Assembly: GCF_037392515.1 (NCBI RefSeq)
Contig: NC_090288.1
Span: 56,467,673-56,531,672 of the forward strand
DNA: 64,000 nucleotides
From: Haliotis asinina
Taxonomy: Eukaryota > Mollusca > Gastropoda > Lepetellida > Haliotidae
Direction: 5' to 3'
Below are positions 58,391 through 64,000 of this stretch, in pieces. How positions within the stretch are numbered: position 1 is the first letter of the stretch; each line of letters opens with the position of its first letter. Below the pieces are notes generated by a model. The model ran no database searches and had not been told where the DNA came from. It saw only the letters and a list, made by a program, of their open reading frames with translations. Both the position numbers and the translations under genes were made by a program.

Positions 58391-60360
58391 AAGGGGCATA
58401 CAAATAGGGATAATAGCTTAAAGATAAGGTACCATTATGTACTATGGTATATGTTTACATATCAAAGTAGTCATCGGGCCATCAAATCTCCTCAAAGAGT
58501 GGAGGTGACCTTGGGGCTAAAGCGCTCGCTCCTCACGCCGAATGCCCGGACCTGATTCTTACATGGGTGCAAACTGAGAAACCAATTTCCGGTGTCTTCC
58601 GCTGTTATATAGCAGGAAAATTGCTAACAGTGGCGTAAAACCATACTCACTCACTCACTCACTCAGGTTTGTTTGTGGAAGTTTCTGTGACATTTATTAA
58701 CAAATAATATGCTGTATGAAAAACGAGCATACATTGTTTCTGTGAGAAACACCCAACGACAGCCTGTATACGATCCAAACCAAACAAGACGAATGAAAAA
58801 CTCATGTGAAAAGATGCAATCCATCAGAACATGTGGTTGTCAGAACTGATGTCAGGCGTTCCTAAACAACAGACCCGTAACTCATGTATATTGTCAAGTC
58901 CTTGAAAGGCGAGTAAAGCAACATCCTGTCATCAACATAAGCTGTGGTAAAACTTTACAATAACACTATTGCTGCCCTAATCAATTAATGCAAGCATGTG
59001 GTCCCTCTTAAGAACTGTTTTAGAATTTCATCGACATGCATATTAATATGTATTTTAACGCGTCTGCACAGTTTCTACTGATATAACATACTAATAATGT
59101 GGTTTCGACAACTTACACACATACCTTTATTGTCTGTGAATCCCAACATTGTTATTGCTGTTCTTCAGTGTATATTATCTTGTTTGATAAGACATGCAAC
59201 AGCTGTTGTTTACATCACGTGATTCCGTATTTAATACGTCTTCAGCGACTGTACATAAAGCATTGTCAGTTTATAGAAATTGTCGTTGTGAGAAAATACC
59301 GATGTAACAGCTATGTCACTTCCTACTTTGAACGTAAACATGACTATGCTTGTATGAAATCCTTATATTGGCTCACTCGTTGTGTGCGATTGAGCCAATC
59401 GGAGTGCAGTATACATCACCTGATATTGACCATCATCCAAAAGGCCTAAGATGACAAGCTGGCGATTTTTACCGTTTATAGTTATTTAAAGTATTTAAGT
59501 GTGTGAGGCAGCGCATTACCGAGAATCCACATTTATCACATAGTACAAACAGTGAAAGCACAAAATGGTCCTTAATGCACATGCAATAGCGGTTATGAGT
59601 TAGTATGAGTTTCATGTTGTTACAAGTAGATTGCTTAATACTTACTTTTAAGCAAATGCCAAACCTATAACTTAACAATTTTTTCAGTTGTCATTTGATT
59701 ATCTGCCAATTCGGCATTGTCTGCTCATCATATTCAGACATGTCTATGTCATTATTTGTTTAGTGCAACAGCTGATATGTCGACATCTGTGTTACATCAG
59801 ACATATTTTCCCGGTGGTGTCTCGTCTTACGTTCCCATCAACTATCTGCACACCTGACTGGAAAGGAGCATTAAATTTTACATCAGTGCACATCGGGAAC
59901 CTTACATCTACAAAAGCAAATCAATATTTATTATTTAATGTTGCCCAGTTTCATTTTACTTCAGTCTAACTGCTTATAAATTGATCTGAAACTGCAGTGA
60001 CGTTAAGTCATTTTAAAGCGAATAAAGGCACGCGGCACCACCGTGAAAGGATTTATATTTGCCGTTTGAGGAGGTAGTGTAAATACTGACTTTATGAACG
60101 ATATACATAATGACTATAAATCATGTATTATGACTGTATGGTCGTTGCGGATATATTCCAGTAAAATATGTCTGAGCGGTATGTTGAGTCAGCAACTAGT
60201 CTCTGCAACAGGGACCACCAAAGTGGCATGTTGAATTAGTAAGTAGTTTAACAAACGGAGACCACCCATGTCGCATGTTGAATCATCAACTTTTCTGTTA
60301 AACGGGGAGTGCCCACGTGGTGTGTTGATTCAGCAACTAGTCTGTCAAACAGGGTCTCTT
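58390..60360. repeat. segmental duplication, copy 2
   Basis: Colinear partner of 41296-43410. The inner SINE is shared. Its right end has a few diverged units of the 47-bp minisatellite (GTGGCATGTTGAATTAG and similar). Confidence 0.8.
58497..58667 (+). mobile_element. SINE, family 2
   Basis: Plus-oriented: GGGGCTAAAGCGCTCGCTCC to GGCGTAAAACCATACTCACT and a clean (CTCA)n tail. Confidence 0.82.
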
Positions 60361-60385
60361 GGAGAGTGCATTTTCCAGGATGGGT

Positions 60386-60448
<63 letters not shown>
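60386..60448. repeat. (GT)n microsatellite, about 30 units
   Basis: A near-perfect GT run followed by GAGTGAGTGAGTGTGTG. Overlapping His/Thr ORFs are artefacts. Confidence 0.97.
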
Positions 60449-60449
<1 letters not shown>

Positions 60450-60627
60450 TGAGTGAGTGTGTGTACAAACAACTGTAACCTGAAAAATCCCCAGTCCGCA
60501 CCCAGTGAAGGAACTGAGATCCTGAAAGATCCGCTTCCACGTGAATTTTAAGTGTAATAAAAAGTTTAGCTGTGGAAAATGTGCTTCCACTCCTTTCGTA
60601 ATATAGAGGAGGGTTTGGCTTAATGGG

Positions 60628-60712
60628 TGAGTATAGTTTTACGCCGCTTTTAGTAATATTCAAGCAATATTACGGCGAGGGATACCAGAATGGTCTTCAC
60701 AAGTTCAGTTTG
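60628..60712 (-). mobile_element. SINE family 2, tail half
   Basis: GGTGAGTATAGTTTTACGCC, TTTTAGTAATATTCAAGCAA and TTACGGCGAGGGATACCAGA; the tRNA-like head is lost. Confidence 0.7.
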
Positions 60713-60924
60713 AGTGATCATGTAATAAATATAGAGTTGTCATGTAGACGAGAGTGTTGAAGCAATCTCATTTCATCGAGATCGAAATGACAGTAAGCAC
60801 AGTTGTGGGGGAATCCACACATCGGAACATAAGACACGATGTTAAATGCCCTTAGACAGCTGTCATGTACTGGAGATGATGTGTACAATATCTGTAAGTA
60901 CACGTGCACCTACTAAAACTACCA

Positions 60925-62765
60925 CATACCGTCTTTCAAAGTTTCATCTTCGACATGTCCAGGAAGGAAAGAAAGATACCTACTTGAGTATCCCACTTCT
61001 TTTGCACCACATAACGGATTTCTAATGCTAGCTTTGTAATCAGAGTATGGAATAAGAAGTTGCGTCACAGATTTGTTGAGTGCTGCCTTGCCAGCAAGAT
61101 CCAGAAGTCCTCCCACAAACACCAGCATGTCTGGGTAACCAACAAAAGGCGATGTCACATTGGCCAGTAGCAAGATCATTATACAATTCGATAATTTCTA
61201 TTAAAAGTGGATGTGTACACTATGCGTTTTTAATAGCCTGAAGGCAAGGAAGAGGGTTTGAATAGATTATATATTGTTTATGTTTAGGGTGTTGTCGAAT
61301 ATATTTAAGAGCCGTTAATAATGCGTTTGCTTCAACTGTGAAAATAGTGCTGCAGTCCGTTAATCTAGAAGATATTGCCCTGGATCAAATAACAGTGGCA
61401 CAAACCACTGCGCCACCGTCCTTGGACTCATTTGTAAATAACGATGTGTAATTGCTACAAATATTTTTAATTGATCATATTCTTGCGTATATTTTAAATC
61501 ATTAGTTCCTGATTTTTTAAATGTAGTTAATGTTAGGTCGACTTTCGACCTAACCAACTGCCAAGGAGGACAAGAATGAAGACGGAAAGGAGCTACATTT
61601 TCCAGCTCAATGCCGGCAGCAGAAATAAATGATTTAAGTCTGTGCCCTTGAGGCCGAAGAAGAGACGATTTCTTGTTGCATACATTTATTTGTATTATAG
61701 GATATTTACAGAACGCACATATCCATGCACCCAGTGCTTTCTCAAGGCGCTGGTATTTGTCTCCCTCGATCATTGGATGTCAATCTCAATCACGCCGTAT
61801 TATCAATCTGAAATCCCTGCGGAGTATGCTGCCACTAGGCGCACCGATATCTTGTGGCTCTCACACCCTAACAAGGAACCCAGTTCACAGTTGGGTGGAC
61901 TGAGACACATAGTCGCAGTACTTTGTCCAAGTTCACTGCATGTTGCTGTGAACGCAACTGGGTGTTTGCACGTATTCATGTGGTCACCATCTGGTCATCT
62001 ACCAACTGATTTGTAGGTTCTTTTAAGTGTACAGGGTTGTGTACTGTGGGTTGTGACAACACGGAAAGAGTCTGCACACAAACTGACTCGGTCACAGGTG
62101 GGCTCGATCCCGACACCTCAACCTCGCTGGATCACTACCCTTGCGCTTCAGCCAGTTCGCCCACCGCGCCCTCAATCCTCATGAAGGGGACTGAACACAC
62201 AGTTATAGGAAGGGTTCGATTCATTAGATTATAATTTGGTATTACTACTGTATTGTAAAGACAATGTTATACGGCGTTGCATAAGATATGGTTCATCGGT
62301 CTCAACGCAGAGACTGTCAACAGGAGAAGTTCTGAAAGACCAAAGAAAAAATCTTAGATCTTTCTGTTGGACAGAATCAAGGATTTTAAAGTTTAAGGTT
62401 TTACAGGCTCCACCACAGACAATGGAACCAAAATCACGTTTAGACCGTACCAATGATCTGCATATGTCAAGGAGGGTAGTTTGATCCCCTCGCAAGTTTG
62501 AATTTGAGACAACCTTTAACTAATCTAGAGCCCTCAGGCATTTAGCTTTAAGGGATTCAATGTGTGGTAAGAAGGTTAAATGAGAATCGAAAATTAAACC
62601 CAAGATTTTGGCCTCCTTCACAACTTTGATGGGCGTGCCATTTAAAGATAGTTGAGGGTCCACATGCGGCTTATAGTTTCTACAAAAGTGTAGACAGTTA
62701 GTTTTTGACTTAGAGACTTTAAAGCAGTTTTCAAGCCACCATTTATTTATTTTATTTAAACACCA
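60925..62765 (-). mobile_element. LINE fragment (RT end and RNase H), split by an insertion
   Basis: The minus strand starts near 62.76 kb with a degraded reverse-transcriptase end. It reads RGDQTTLLDICRSLVRSKRD then FGSIVCGGACKTLNF and SFRTSPVDSLCVETDEPYL (62229-62495). After a 0.54-kb foreign insert it resumes with HRLKSFISAAGIELENVAPF and LHSCPPWQLVRSKVDLTL (61.53-61.65 kb). It ends with RNase H remnants and KAALNKSVTQLLIPYSDYKA (61.0-61.1 kb). Same family as 51990-52869. Confidence 0.8.
61690..62228. mobile_element. unclassified 0.54-kb insertion in the LINE
   Basis: It interrupts colinear LINE coding sequence. It contains GGTGGGCTCGATCCCGACAC, a B-box-like tRNA word, so it may be or include another SINE. 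The exact ends and any target duplication are not resolved by eye. Confidence 0.45.
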
Positions 62766-62989
62766 TCAAGGATACTCGGATGATATACTCCTGCAGCAAA
62801 ACTAAATGAGCCACCGCCTTCTGGGCATAAGACTCTAGGCAAAGTTCATGATAAAATTCAAACGGTGTTACATGAACAAAAGGTGCCGAGGCCATAAATG
62901 AAATAATTCCAGGTGAAATTTTGTGCAATTTCATAACGTCAGTGCACAGGGTCTGCATGACCAGCCAATGGATAGAACCGGACCCATTC

Positions 62990-63310
62990 TACCACCCGTC
63001 TTAGGGGACGTCAGGGCCAAAGTGATATGCTGGGCACAGGAACGCAGTCCATAGCTCGTATGCCCTCAACCACCAGAATGCCCCCCTCCGCCGACACAGG
63101 GACACAAGCCACCACAATCAGGTTGCTCAATTTGGTCGTCTCTTACGACCAGCAATGGCGTGCTGTGGACACATTCTGTCCCGGGTCCACATATCCTCGA
63201 TACCTCAAGGGTATACGTTCCGATGAATCTCCACTATACCCTGGATGCATCTATGGCGATACATTTCTTACGTCCTTTTGGCTAGCGTTTTATCAAGTCA
63301 GGTGTCTACG
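62990..63310. repeat. dispersed repeat shared with 28.68-28.80 kb
   Basis: CCTCGATACCTCAAGGGTAT and ACTATACCCTGGATGCATCT match the segment in the gene B intron. Upstream words GGTCGTCTCTTACGACCAGC and AATGGCGTGCTGTGGACACA look SINE-derived. Confidence 0.5.
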
Positions 63311-63414
63311 CGGGAAGTTGAGCGAACCAATCACAACTCCCTTTCGCTATTTAAATCATTTAACCGATTAAACCACAGGCAAAGTGTAGCGCAAAATGGG
63401 TTGCGCAGCAGAAC

Positions 63415-63490
63415 GAAACTGACCAGTCTTCGTATATGCGAGCGAAGCGAGCAAAGTTTGGCAACAAACTTCCCTCGCTTCGGTCCGAAA
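63415..63490. repeat. dispersed GC-richer repeat, copy 2
   Basis: TATGCGAGCGAAGCGAGCAA and AACTTCCCTCGCTTCGGTC correspond to 2570-2645 at the other end of the window, in the same orientation. Confidence 0.45.
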
Positions 63491-63499
63491 AATATTTTT

Positions 63500-64000
63500 C
63501 ATGTCAAAATAAAATATCGCCACCATCAAATATAGACACACATTTACTCACAGGGTTGTGCTGTCAGATTTCCAACCTCATACTTAACAATTACTCACGT
63601 GAAATATATTTTAATCAACGTTTTAAGCGCCGCTGGTGCTCTCACAGAGCGTTCTTCGCCTCCATTACCCCTGCCAGCTTCCGGTTCATTTGTACGCCAT
63701 AAACCTGCCTACGAAAATCATCGCCTCTCGGAGAAAAAATACAATGTATTTCACTCCAAAACACCCGATCGGCGAAGAAACCTAACCTTTCCGTAAGCGC
63801 TAGATATTCCACTTTCCTTCTACAACCTCTCAAATGAAATAGGTTATTCTTTTACCTGCACTACGCAACTTTGTTGGGAAATTAGCGGTATCGAGTAATC
63901 GAGTCCACCATGTTTATCCTCCACCATCAATAGGCTTGCACCAACGACGAGCTGCTCTCTGATTGGTCAAAAATAATACACCAGTATTATTTTTATTTCG
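63500..64000. other. window end, no gene identified
   Basis: Overlapping ORFs of 63-96 codons lie on both strands. None has a recognisable motif, and composition does not favour either strand. Confidence 0.4.

Noticed and set aside
60248-60663. His-Thr repeat ORFs
   Set aside because: Translation of the GT microsatellite.

Overview
The window is animal nuclear DNA, almost certainly from an abalone (Haliotis). It has small exons with GT-AG introns, TATA boxes and AATAAA signals, long AT-rich gaps, many minisatellites, and remnants of Tc1, mariner, pogo/Tigger, CMC and LINE elements. The Haliotis assignment rests mainly on one gene (19.5-21.1 kb). Its predicted mature protein matches, from memory and not by alignment, perlustrin, the IGFBP-N-domain protein purified from abalone nacre. 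I found no bacterial or viral system.

The coding content I can support is one gene family: five small secreted cysteine-rich proteins, spread over 4.4-51 kb. They share a signal peptide, a CGCC-x2-C (or CACC-x2-C) IGFBP-N core, and a phase-2 intron just before Cys10. Exon 2 carries C-x5-C followed by a last conserved Cys. Gene 1 (minus, 4462-6926) ends in a very basic tail. Genes A (plus, 19486-21144) and B (plus, 24328-29856) are tandem perlustrin paralogues whose 3' UTR is in a third exon. Gene D (minus, 37745-40656) and gene E (plus, 47645-51010) are divergently transcribed; their coding runs through exon 2 and stops in exon 3. Gene E has a frame break in exon 1. A third perlustrin-type duplication unit at 53.0-56.3 kb keeps the flanks but has lost its exons and carries a Tc1 element.

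Layout. 0-4.4 kb: no gene. 4.4-7 kb: gene 1, with a Tc1 remnant and an AATGG-type repeat in its intron. 8.3-8.9 kb: Tc1 pseudogene. 12.8-16.0 kb: a decayed pogo/Tigger transposase interrupted by a 1.55-kb CMC-like non-autonomous element. 18.3-31 kb: the A and B units, each preceded by a 32-bp minisatellite; intron 1 of B holds a LINE with a SINE inside it. 32-37.6 kb: AT-rich, with two copies of a 370-bp repeat. 37.7-40.7 kb: gene D. 41.3-43.4 and 58.4-60.4 kb: copies of one segmental duplication. 45.6-46.5 kb: Tc1 remnant. 47.6-51 kb: gene E with a mariner in intron 1. 52-52.9 and 60.9-62.8 kb: LINE pieces with RNase H. 53-57.2 kb: dead perlustrin unit, Tc1, LINE fragment and minisatellites.

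Two abundant SINE families recur. They share a 3' domain ending in an (ACTC)n tail, and intact copies have 11-15 bp target-site duplications. All splice models come from reading the sequence (acceptor/donor signals, phase and cysteine spacing), not from transcripts.
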